This document shows positions 6,559-12,450 of a stretch of DNA of 12,450 nucleotides, piece after piece. Under the pieces are notes generated by a model, which was not told the DNA's origin, made no database searches, and saw only the letters and a program-made list of their open reading frames with translations. This DNA comes from Flavobacteriales bacterium. GTDB lineage: Bacteria; Bacteroidota; Bacteroidia; Flavobacteriales; Flavobacteriaceae. Position 1 is the stretch's first letter. The number at the start of each line of letters is the position of its first letter. The DNA is taken from positions 1 to 12,450 of the forward strand of contig JALVDN010000129.1 of assembly GCA_027008965.1 (NCBI GenBank). Reading direction: 5' to 3'. Position numbers and translations under genes: made by a program.

Positions 6559-7044
6559 ATGAAAAAATTATTAGTATTACTAGTTGCCGCAGGATTAATA
6601 GGATTGGTTTCCTGTGGTGGTGGAGAAGAAAAAAGTGCTGCAGACAAAGCACAAGAAGCCGTTGAGCAAAAAGCCAACGAAGTAAAAGAAGAAGTTAAAG
6701 AAGCCGCAGAAGAGGTGAAAGAAAAAGCCGAAGAAGTTAAAGAAGCAGCTCAAGAAGCCGCAGAACAAGCTTCATCCGGCAAGGATGGTAAAACGCTTTT
6801 CACTGAAAACGGTTGTGTGGCATGTCACAAAGAAACCGAAAAAAGCGTTGGACCTTCTTTGAAAGAGATTGCCGCCAAATATGCCGGAGACAAAGACAAA
6901 ATGAAAAAATTCTTGAAAGGAGAAGCCGAAGCTATTGTTGACCCCGCACAATTTGCAGTGATGCAACCTAATTTGAACATCACAAAAGGGATGAATGATG
7001 CTGATTTGAATGCACTTGTTGATTATTTGATGAGTATAAAATAA
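6559..7044 (+). CDS. Lipoprotein cytochrome c on a charged helical stalk
   Basis: The 161-residue product is a membrane-anchored class I cytochrome c, an electron carrier. It has a lipoprotein signal (MKKLLVLLVAAGLIGLVSC, Cys19). Residues about 25-73 are almost only Ala, Glu, Lys, Val and Gln, including three near-identical heptads EEVKE(A/K)A at 44-64, which should form one long charged helix. The heme domain runs about 75-161: heme motif CVACH (Cys86, Cys89, His90) in TLFTENGCVACH, VGPSL after it, and the probable axial Met135 in AVMQPN, followed by the C-terminal helix DADLNALVDYLMSIK. Size and motif order resemble small c551/c552 cytochromes. The gene lies alone between a promoter box and a terminator, downstream of the rhodanese/heme-lipoprotein pair. 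ATG 6550 would add three residues (MST) and is less likely. Electron partners are unknown. Confidence 0.93.
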   Translation: MKKLLVLLVAAGLIGLVSCGGGEEKSAADKAQEAVEQKANEVKEEVKEAAEEVKEKAEEVKEAAQEAAEQASSGKDGKTLFTENGCVACHKETEKSVGPSLKEIAAKYAGDKDKMKKFLKGEAEAIVDPAQFAVMQPNLNITKGMNDADLNALVDYLMSIK

Positions 7045-7064
7045 ACAGCATTCTATAATTACTT

Positions 7065-7091
7065 AAAGAGGCTTCGTTAGCCTCTTTTTTT
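7065..7091 (+). terminator. Intrinsic terminator after the cytochrome c gene
   Basis: AAAGAGGCT (7065-7073) pairs with AGCCTCTTT (7079-7087) across a 5-base loop, giving a perfect 9-bp stem running into T's. It lies about 20 bases after the cytochrome stop. Confidence 0.9.
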
Positions 7092-7121
7092 ATTTTTTAT
7101 TGTTAATAAAAATTTATCAAA

Positions 7122-7967
7122 ATGAAAAAAATAGTTTTTGTTTTATTAGTTTTGGGGTTTTCATTGGTCACATTCGGCCAAGAACAAGAAAAAGAAACCC
7201 CAAAATGGACCAAAAAAGGACATTTGGCACTTTTGTTTTCGCAAAATGCATTTGAAAACTGGGCGCAAGGCGGGCAAGACGCTCTTGCCGGTAATTTGAA
7301 AATCAATTATGATATCAACTACAAAGAAGGTAAAAACGATTGGATTACCAAGTTTTTTGTCGGATACGGGCTGACACATATTGACAATGTAACCAAAAAA
7401 AGTGAAGATATTTTTGAAGTTAACTCCATTTACGGAAGAAACATCAACGAGCTTTGGAAATATTCTTTTTATGCCAATTTCAAAACGCAATTCACACCCG
7501 GATATGATTATACTACAAGTCCCTTTACTAAAATTTCTAACGCTTTTGCCCCGGCCTTTTTATCTGCCGGACCCGGTATTTTCTATAAAAAAAGCGATGA
7601 TTTTTATATGAATTTTGCGCCTGTTACTTCCAAAATCGTGATTGTCACCGACCCTGATTTGAATGCCTTGGGTTTATATGGCGTGAAACCTGGTGAAAGT
7701 ATACGGTATGAATTGGGGATGAACTATCAATTATTTTTCAGAATCAAGTTAATGGAAAACGTGAGCTTGGAAAACATGCTCAATTTGTTCAGTAATTATC
7801 TTGACAATCCTCAAAATATTGATGTAGATAACAAATTTTCACTTCATATGAAAGTGAATAAATACCTTTCGGCAGGATTGACCATTCATACTTTATATGA
7901 TGACAATACCTTCCCCGGCACTCAAATTTCGGAAGTATTCGGATTAGAATTCGGGTTGGACTTTTAG
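7122..7967 (+). CDS. DUF3078 outer-membrane barrel-like protein
   Basis: The 281-residue product has a signal peptide (MKKIVFVLLVLGFSLVTFGQ). It matches DUF3078, a family common in Bacteroidota, by the motif FSQNAFENWAQGGQDALAGN (39-58) following KWTKKGHLALL. The rest alternates short aromatic-rich strands with polar turns (KINYDINYKEG, WITKFFVGYGLTHI, YSFYANFKTQFTPGYDY, FYMNFAPVTSKI, YELGMNYQLFFRIKLM, and so on). It ends in VFGLEFGLDF, with a C-terminal Phe as in BAM substrates. An outer-membrane beta-barrel is therefore likely, with unknown cargo or function. The start follows a terminator by about 30 bases. I see no exact TAnnTTTG in that gap. It converges on the next gene with 5 bases between stops and has no terminator of its own in that gap. 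Confidence 0.85.
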   Translation: MKKIVFVLLVLGFSLVTFGQEQEKETPKWTKKGHLALLFSQNAFENWAQGGQDALAGNLKINYDINYKEGKNDWITKFFVGYGLTHIDNVTKKSEDIFEVNSIYGRNINELWKYSFYANFKTQFTPGYDYTTSPFTKISNAFAPAFLSAGPGIFYKKSDDFYMNFAPVTSKIVIVTDPDLNALGLYGVKPGESIRYELGMNYQLFFRIKLMENVSLENMLNLFSNYLDNPQNIDVDNKFSLHMKVNKYLSAGLTIHTLYDDNTFPGTQISEVFGLEFGLDF

Positions 7968-7972
7968 CTTTA

Positions 7973-8671
7973 TTATAAAAAGGTTAGCATAATTCCGAAT
8001 TTGACATCATAAAGCGGAATATGTTCTCCATTCACTTTAACTTGCGGGCTGAACAAATCGTTCAGCCCGTAATATATATAAGCATTAAGTTCTCCATAGC
8101 CTATATAGAGATGAATACCATATTGCCATCTGTTGGTTAAAAAACTAAGATGCCTGTATCTTACGGTTGCAAAATCATTTTCAAATTCAGAGAAAGCATC
8201 CGTTACATAAGAAAAAGTCATTCCCGTATAAAGACGCCAAAATTTATATTTTTTAGGTGTACTGGTTCTTAATCTAACTTCAATGGGAAGTATTAATTTT
8301 TTAACAGCAAAAAGATTGGATTTATAATCTCCCGGCTGAATGAGTTGATATGAAACCGTCCCATCCGTTTCGTCCACTATGACTTTCAAATTTTGATAGT
8401 ATAAATCCTTTCCGTAACCCAGTCCAACTCCCAAACCTATATTTCTTCTCTTATTCAAAGGTATATCCCTGATAAAACCAAAAGCATAAGCATGTGAAAA
8501 ACCCAATTGTTTTACATCCGGATATAAATTCCTTAGAGAAACATAACTAAGTTGAAAAAATAATTGATCTTCCAAATAAAATGTAAAATCAGGATGACGG
8601 ATTGAATCCTGACCGCGAAGTAACCCAACACCCAAAAACCATATAAAAACCAACCATACATTTTTTTTCAT
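7973..8671 (-). CDS. PorT-family outer-membrane beta-barrel protein
   Basis: The 232-residue product has a signal peptide (MKKNVWLVFIWFLGVGLLRGQ) and alternating strands: DFTFYLEDQLFFQLSYVSL, FSHAYAFGFIRDIPL, RRNIGLGVGLGYGKDLYYQNLKV, KKLILPIEVRLRTSTPKKYKFWRLYTGMTFSYVTDAF, WQYGIHLYIGYGELNAYIYYGL, and a final YDVKFGIMLTFL. This layout fits the outer-membrane beta-barrel domain of PorT-like proteins in Bacteroidota. The IRDIPLNKRRNIGLGVGLGY and IEVRLRTSTPxxxKFWR segments look like a conserved flavobacterial lineage. I do not claim it is PorT itself, the T9SS component, nor the BAM-linked PorG. ATG 8671 is preferred to the TTG at 8674. It is divergent from pyrH across about 50 bases. Its 3' end holds a long inverted repeat (8042-8072). 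Function unknown. Confidence 0.75.
   Translation of the reverse strand: MKKNVWLVFIWFLGVGLLRGQDSIRHPDFTFYLEDQLFFQLSYVSLRNLYPDVKQLGFSHAYAFGFIRDIPLNKRRNIGLGVGLGYGKDLYYQNLKVIVDETDGTVSYQLIQPGDYKSNLFAVKKLILPIEVRLRTSTPKKYKFWRLYTGMTFSYVTDAFSEFENDFATVRYRHLSFLTNRWQYGIHLYIGYGELNAYIYYGLNDLFSPQVKVNGEHIPLYDVKFGIMLTFL
8042..8072. repeat. Long inverted repeat inside the PorT-like gene
   Basis: CGGGCTGAAC (8045-8054) and GTTCAGCCCG (8060-8069) are perfect reverse complements with a 5-base loop. Outside, a G/T wobble and two more pairs extend the stem to 13 positions. It lies in coding sequence for the YGLNDLFSPQ region, 75 bases beyond the DUF3078 stop. Neither side has a T run, so it is not a standard terminator. 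Read from the plus strand it could form the 3' end structure of DUF3078 transcripts. Confidence 0.7.
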
Positions 8672-8686
8672 CAATGAAAATTTTAG

Positions 8687-8694
8687 TAAATTTA
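8687..8694. promoter_or_regulatory. Palindromic near-consensus -7 box between divergent genes
   Basis: TAAATTTA is its own reverse complement and matches seven of the eight TAnnTTTG positions on each strand. It lies 15 bases from the minus-strand start and 27 bases from pyrH, so it could serve either direction. In AT-rich DNA this may be chance. Confidence 0.25.
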
Positions 8695-8721
8695 AAAATT
8701 AAATCCGAACGCTCTTCATTT

Positions 8722-9432
8722 ATGACAAAGTATAGAAGAATACTAATTAAACTGAGTGGTGAATCCCTTGCAGGGGATAATAATTCAGGTATTGATGTGG
8801 ATATTATAAAAAGAACCGTTCAAGAAATAAAAACACTTTTAGATAATCGAATTCAAGTAGCCCTGGTGATTGGCGGAGGTAATTTTTTCAGAGGGCTTCA
8901 GGGAGCAGGAAAATTTTTAAATCGTGTGGATGGAGATTACATGGGAATGCTTGCTACGATTATGAACGCTGTGGCCTTAAGAAACTTTTTCAGGGAAATG
9001 GGAATAAACGCACATGTGATGAGCGCTTTAAAAACCGAAAAAATCACCGAAGATTTGTATCCCCCCAAGGCCATTGACTTGTTGGAAAAAGGACAAGTAG
9101 TTATTTTTGCAGGAGGAACCGGCAATCCTTTTTTTACAACGGATACGGCCGGTGTTTTAAGAGCTGTTGAAATACAGGCCGATGTTATGCTCAAAGCCAC
9201 AAGAGTGGATGGTATTTACAATAAAGACCCCGAAAAACATAAAAATGCTGTCAAATTTGAAAAAATTTCATATAATGAAGCGCTGGAAAAAAATCTACGT
9301 GTGATGGATTTAACAGCCTTTGCCCTTGCCAAAGAAAACGGTTTACCCATTATTGTTTTTAATTTTAATCAACCCGGAATACTGGAAAAAATCGTTATAA
9401 AAAAAGAATCACTCGGAACTATTGTACATTAA
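8722..9432 (+). CDS. pyrH: UMP kinase
   Basis: UMP kinase makes UDP from UMP and ATP in the cytoplasm, the committed step toward all pyrimidine nucleotides. The 236-residue length is normal. Motifs of the amino-acid-kinase fold are in order: RILIKLSGESLAG (6-18, ATP-binding Lys10), VIGGGNFFRG (49-58), DYMGMLATIMNAVAL (72-86), VIFAGGTGNPFFTTDTA (127-143, nucleotide binding), KATRVDGIYNKDP (158-170) and LRVMDLTAFALAKENGLPIIVFNF (192-215). ATG 8722 starts the normal N-terminus (MTKYRRILIKLSG). An upstream in-frame ATG at 8674 would add 16 residues not seen in the family and would nearly touch the divergent gene's start. It is the first gene of a pyrH-frr-recA unit. It is secure as pyrH; the absence of rpsB-tsf directly upstream is noted elsewhere. 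Confidence 0.97.
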   Translation: MTKYRRILIKLSGESLAGDNNSGIDVDIIKRTVQEIKTLLDNRIQVALVIGGGNFFRGLQGAGKFLNRVDGDYMGMLATIMNAVALRNFFREMGINAHVMSALKTEKITEDLYPPKAIDLLEKGQVVIFAGGTGNPFFTTDTAGVLRAVEIQADVMLKATRVDGIYNKDPEKHKNAVKFEKISYNEALEKNLRVMDLTAFALAKENGLPIIVFNFNQPGILEKIVIKKESLGTIVH

Positions 9433-9443
9433 AAAATATAACT

Positions 9444-10010
9444 ATGAACGAAGAACTGGAACTCATACATCAAGATGCCAAAGAACACATGGAGAAATCT
9501 TTGCATTTTTTTACGGAAGAACTTTCCGCCATCCGTGCAGGCAAGGCATCTCCTTCCATGTTGCAGTTGGTTGAGGTGGAATATTATGGAAGTAAAACAC
9601 CCATAAGCCAAGTGGCCAATGTAAACGTTAGAGATGCCCAAACACTGACCGTTCAAGTATGGGATAAAAATATGTTGCAAGAAGTGGAAAAAGCCATTCG
9701 CAATGCCAACCTGGGATTCAACCCTGTTAATAACGGAGATATTTTAATTATTAATGTTCCTCCACTCACCGAAGAAAGAAGAAAACAATTGGTTAAAAAA
9801 GCACATGAAGAAGCAGAAAAGGCAAGAATAAGCATAAGAAACATCCGTAAAGACGCTAAAAAACACATTGAAAACCTGGAAAAAGATAAAAGTATTTCCG
9901 AAGACATGGCCAAACTGGCCCTGGAAAAATTACAAAATTTGACAGATGATTACATCAAAAAAATAGATGAAAAACTGGAGAAAAAAGAAAATGATATAAT
10001 GACCGTATAA
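9444..10010 (+). CDS. frr: Ribosome recycling factor
   Basis: RRF, with EF-G, splits the post-termination ribosome. The 188 residues are close to the usual 185. The two-domain layout is visible. Long helices of domain I are at both ends, with RAGKASPSMLQLVEVEYYGSKTPISQVANV (31-60) containing the family's RxGxAxP motif. Domain II is a beta-sandwich around 60-105, with TLTVQVWDK and GDILIINVPPLTEERRKQLVKKA (98-120). The C-terminal helix has RISIRNIRKDAKKHI and the Glu/Lys-rich DDYIKKIDEKLEKKENDIM. It follows pyrH by 11 bases and precedes recA by 11. The leader ATATAACT-ATGAA equals that of skp2. I have no doubt about the family. Confidence 0.97.
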   Translation: MNEELELIHQDAKEHMEKSLHFFTEELSAIRAGKASPSMLQLVEVEYYGSKTPISQVANVNVRDAQTLTVQVWDKNMLQEVEKAIRNANLGFNPVNNGDILIINVPPLTEERRKQLVKKAHEEAEKARISIRNIRKDAKKHIENLEKDKSISEDMAKLALEKLQNLTDDYIKKIDEKLEKKENDIMTV

Positions 10011-10021
10011 TTCAAAGCATT

Positions 10022-11044
10022 ATGAGCAAAAAACAACAAACAAACGATAAAGAACGAGAAGCCAAACTAAAAGCCCTGAAACTTACCATTGAAAAACTGC
10101 AGAAAACCTTTGGTAAAGGATCGGTGATGACCATGGGCGATGAACCCGTTGAACAGATGGATGTGATTCCGAGCGGGTCGGTAGGACTTGATTTGGCACT
10201 CGGTGTTGGAGGATACCCTCGGGGCCGTGTTATAGAAATTTTCGGACCGGAATCATCGGGTAAAACAACTCTGGCACTTCATGCCATCGCCGAAGCTCAA
10301 AAAAACGGTGGTATTGCCGCTTTTATTGATGCCGAACATGCCTTTGACAGGTTTTATGCCAAGAATCTCGGCGTGGATTTGGAAAATCTTATCATCTCAC
10401 AACCCGATTTCGGAGAGCAAGCTTTGGAAATTACCGATAACCTCATCCGGTCGGGTGCTGTGGATATTGTAGTGATTGATTCGGTGGCGGCGCTCACTCC
10501 CAAAAGTGAAATTGAAGGCGAAATGGGCGACTCCAAAATGGGATTGCAAGCCCGGTTGATGTCGCAAGCACTCAGAAAACTTACAGCTAATATTTCCAGG
10601 ACCAATGCCGTGGTTATTTTTATCAATCAATTGCGTGAGAAAATTGGAATAGTGTTCGGTAATCCTGAAACAACCACTGGTGGTAATGCTTTGAAATACT
10701 ATGCTACGCAACGCTTGGATGTAAGAAGAACCGGATCAGTCAAAGACAATCAAGGCAATATCTTAGGTAACAGAACCAAAGTTAAAGTAGTCAAAAATAA
10801 AGTGGCTCCACCGTTTAAAATCGCTGAATTTGATATTATGTACGGCCAGGGTATTTCACGTTCCGGAGAAATTTTGGATTGGGGAGTTGAACTCGGCGTG
10901 ATTCAAAAAAGCGGTGCATGGTATAGCTATAAAGGAAGTAAGCTGGGTCAAGGACGCGATTCGGTTAAAAGAATGCTGGAAGACAATCCCGAGTTAATGG
11001 AAGAACTGGAAGCCGCGATATACGAAAAACTCCAAGAACAATAA
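10022..11044 (+). CDS. recA: Recombinase RecA
   Basis: RecA polymerises on single-stranded DNA with ATP to drive homologous pairing and also triggers LexA-type autocleavage. The 340-residue length is normal. Walker A is GPESSGKT (75-82). The catalytic Glu105 sits in FIDAEHAFD. Walker B is at IVVIDSVAAL (149-158). The MAW-equivalent and loop regions follow, with L1 EIEGEMGDSKMGLQARLMSQALRKL (163-187), the allosteric Gln203 in FINQLREKIG and L2 VFGNPETTTGGNALKYYATQRLDVRR (211-236). The short C-terminal tail is acidic (EDNPELMEELEAAIYEKLQEQ). The start at ATG 10022 gives the common N-terminal helix. It follows frr by 11 bases and faces a convergent esterase gene 5 bases after its stop, with no hairpin in the gap. 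All key residues are intact. I see no obvious SOS-type operator directly before it, as expected inside an operon. Confidence 0.98.
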   Translation: MSKKQQTNDKEREAKLKALKLTIEKLQKTFGKGSVMTMGDEPVEQMDVIPSGSVGLDLALGVGGYPRGRVIEIFGPESSGKTTLALHAIAEAQKNGGIAAFIDAEHAFDRFYAKNLGVDLENLIISQPDFGEQALEITDNLIRSGAVDIVVIDSVAALTPKSEIEGEMGDSKMGLQARLMSQALRKLTANISRTNAVVIFINQLREKIGIVFGNPETTTGGNALKYYATQRLDVRRTGSVKDNQGNILGNRTKVKVVKNKVAPPFKIAEFDIMYGQGISRSGEILDWGVELGVIQKSGAWYSYKGSKLGQGRDSVKRMLEDNPELMEELEAAIYEKLQEQ

Positions 11045-11049
11045 GAAGA

Positions 11050-11700
11050 TTAAAGTAGTTGATCCTTGTTCTCTAAAAAAGCGGATGCATCTTTGATATT
11101 TTCAGGGATTAAATAATGTCCCGAATCGTATTCCTTGTATACGTGTTTTATCTGATGACGGGATAAAACCGAGGGAATTTGCCGGGCCAAAGATACCGGA
11201 ATAATCTCATCCGCCACACCATGTGAAGCAAAAATTTTCAAGTCTGAAGTATCTCCTTGTGGAATTTCAGGCATAGCCGGCTCATGAATATAACCGCTGA
11301 AGGCCACGGTTTTTTTGAAATGTTCCGGAAAAAGAAATAGCAAAAGATAGGATAATATACTTCCTTGACTGAATCCCAGGAGATTGGCCTTATCATTAAA
11401 ACCGAAATACCGGAGTAGATAATTCATATTTTCTATGACAAGATGGGCGGCATGATGCATATCTTTTGCATTGATTTGTACGCTTCCATCCGGCATAAAA
11501 GCAATGGGATACCAGGCATAACCGCCAAAAGAAAGTGAAAGAGGGGCTCTAAGAGCTATGATAAAATAATCATTTGGAAGTTGATCTTGTAACATAAATA
11601 AATCCACCTCATTACTTCCATATCCATGAAGCATAAACAGAGGTTTTTTGTTTTCAGGAGATTTATTACGGCTGTAAACGTAATGTAATTTGTGCATCAT
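11050..11700 (-). CDS. Alpha/beta-hydrolase esterase (phospholipase/carboxylesterase family)
   Basis: The 216-residue serine hydrolase has no signal peptide, so it is probably cytoplasmic. The oxyanion-hole motif is LFMLHGYGSNE (21-31), after the first strand. The nucleophile elbow is GFSQG (109-113, Ser111). The acid Asp164 is in SHGVADEIIP, and the base His195 is in YDSGHYLI. This order and the short size match the phospholipase/carboxylesterase family (YpfH/EstB-like). The substrate is not predictable from sequence. It is translated on the minus strand after a ligand-binding-like gene. Its ATG (11700-11698) overlaps that gene's TGA stop in TGATG, so coupled translation is likely. A second ATG follows at 11697. 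Its stop is 5 bases from the recA stop, and no terminator is seen before recA antisense. Confidence 0.88.
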   Translation of the reverse strand: MMHKLHYVYSRNKSPENKKPLFMLHGYGSNEVDLFMLQDQLPNDYFIIALRAPLSLSFGGYAWYPIAFMPDGSVQINAKDMHHAAHLVIENMNYLLRYFGFNDKANLLGFSQGSILSYLLLFLFPEHFKKTVAFSGYIHEPAMPEIPQGDTSDLKIFASHGVADEIIPVSLARQIPSVLSRHQIKHVYKEYDSGHYLIPENIKDASAFLENKDQLL

Positions 11701-12450
11701 CAATCCACCTTCTCAATTTTGAGATCGGGACTAATACGCAAGATAAAAGATGCCCGGTTCTTGAATCCGGTTGAAGGATTGAAACCATACATGTATATAC
11801 GCGATGTTTCTTGTGTTTTTCCAAATTGTTTTAAACCCTCAAAAAGATTTTCGGCATTGGCTAATCTAACCAGCAAGTCAAACATGGTATCATAGCCGTT
11901 TATAAAAGTCCCCGTAGGCAATAGCGCATATTTGTTTTTTACATATCTGGACAATCGCGCATCGGGGGTTTTCAAATCGGGTGAAGGGAAATGAAAATTA
12001 ACCGAGGCCATTTTATTCACATCCAATGTTTTGAAATTCTTGAGATTGATTAGCGTATATACATTCATTTTTTTGGTGTCGGACATTCCGTCCAAAATGG
12101 AAATAATATTGGCCACCAATGACAAATCTTTGCTAACAATGACAATTTGGTTGGTTTTAAAAGACAAAGCACCTTTCAGCTCATAATCTTTAATCCAATT
12201 TTTTCCTTTTTTTCTATGTGCTCTCACTATATTCAGCGTTCCCAATTCCGATGCAACTTTCTTCACCGTTTCTTCGGCATCCGCATCATGTATAATCACA
12301 AATTCATCGGAAGGTGTTTTGATTTCTTTTAGATAGGCTATCATATGCTCGGCCAAAGCCGTGGAATCAGGCATGGTTTGAACCAAATTGGGATAACCGT
12401 TCCAGTTTTTTAATGCAGGAACAACAACCGGTGTATTAAACACACTCAAT
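11700..12450 (-). CDS. Periplasmic ligand-binding-fold (PBP1-like) protein, 5'-truncated
   Basis: The reading frame is open to the right edge of the window, so the N-terminus is missing. At least 249 residues are visible. I recognise the alternating beta-alpha layout of a type I periplasmic-binding fold: VVVPALKN, AEHMIAYLKE, DEFVIIHDADAEETVKKVASEL, NQIVIVSKDLSLVANIISIL, and MASVNFHFPSPDL, followed by LSRYVKNKYALLPTGTFINGYDTMFDLLVRLANAENLF. In Bacteroidota this C-terminal layout is often attached to N-terminal LysM peptidoglycan-binding repeats, which would lie beyond the window; that part is inference. It ends with RASFILRISPDLKIEKVD and overlaps the downstream esterase start. It might be a cell-wall-associated sensor or scaffold rather than a transport receptor. 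I have no ligand or function to offer. Confidence 0.55.
   Translation of the reverse strand, partial: LSVFNTPVVVPALKNWNGYPNLVQTMPDSTALAEHMIAYLKEIKTPSDEFVIIHDADAEETVKKVASELGTLNIVRAHRKKGKNWIKDYELKGALSFKTNQIVIVSKDLSLVANIISILDGMSDTKKMNVYTLINLKNFKTLDVNKMASVNFHFPSPDLKTPDARLSRYVKNKYALLPTGTFINGYDTMFDLLVRLANAENLFEGLKQFGKTQETSRIYMYGFNPSTGFKNRASFILRISPDLKIEKVD

Noticed and set aside
7273..7289. Small hairpin GGCAAGA-CGC-TCTTGCC inside the DUF3078 gene
   Set aside because: The stem is only 7 bp with a 3-base loop, lies in the conserved motif of the protein and has no T run, so it is most likely coding coincidence.
1..12450. Mobile element, CRISPR array, defence island or toxin-antitoxin genes
   Set aside because: No repeat array, transposase, integrase, terminal inverted repeats or defence-type domain was seen. 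Gene content is core or envelope-related.

Overview
The window looks like chromosomal DNA of a Bacteroidota bacterium, most likely of the class Flavobacteriia. The evidence is AT-rich DNA, a type IX secretion (T9SS) C-terminal sorting domain, DUF3078 and PorT-like outer-membrane proteins, tandem OmpH/Skp genes behind bamA, several TAnnTTTG promoter boxes, and starts without a convincing Shine-Dalgarno sequence. Coding density is very high. No stretch over about 120 bases lacks a gene, and I see no tRNA, rRNA, IS element, CRISPR array or prophage gene.

Region 1 (1-4440) is an envelope-biogenesis block: the 3' part of uppS (undecaprenyl diphosphate synthase), then bamA overlapping it by 8 bases, then two different Skp/OmpH periplasmic chaperones, closed by a strong intrinsic terminator. 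It supplies the lipid carrier for peptidoglycan and the machinery that chaperones and inserts outer-membrane barrels. A promoter box in front of the first skp suggests the chaperones are also transcribed alone.

Region 2 (4441-7090) is a set of small exported proteins in short units separated by terminators: a T9SS-sorted surface protein, a periplasmic rhodanese tightly coupled to a Tll0287-like c-type heme lipoprotein, and a lipoprotein cytochrome c whose heme domain sits on a charged helical stalk. This is the most accessory-looking and interesting part, a possible periplasmic sulfur/redox module.

Region 3 (7091-8721) has two outer-membrane barrel genes meeting tail to tail with 5 bases between them. 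The second diverges from pyrH. A long, nearly perfect inverted repeat lies inside its 3' end.

Region 4 (8722-11044) is a housekeeping operon, pyrH-frr-recA (UMP kinase, ribosome recycling factor, recombinase), with 11-base spacers.

Region 5 (11050-12450) is on the minus strand: a truncated periplasmic ligand-binding-like protein gene, then an alpha/beta-hydrolase esterase whose ATG overlaps the upstream TGA. It converges on recA with a 5-base gap.

Nothing here is clearly a new defence, mobile or biosynthetic system. Most of the window is ordinary core genome. The best leads are the rhodanese/heme-lipoprotein pair, the stalked cytochrome, the apparent loss of usual neighbours from the bamA operon, and the intragenic hairpin.
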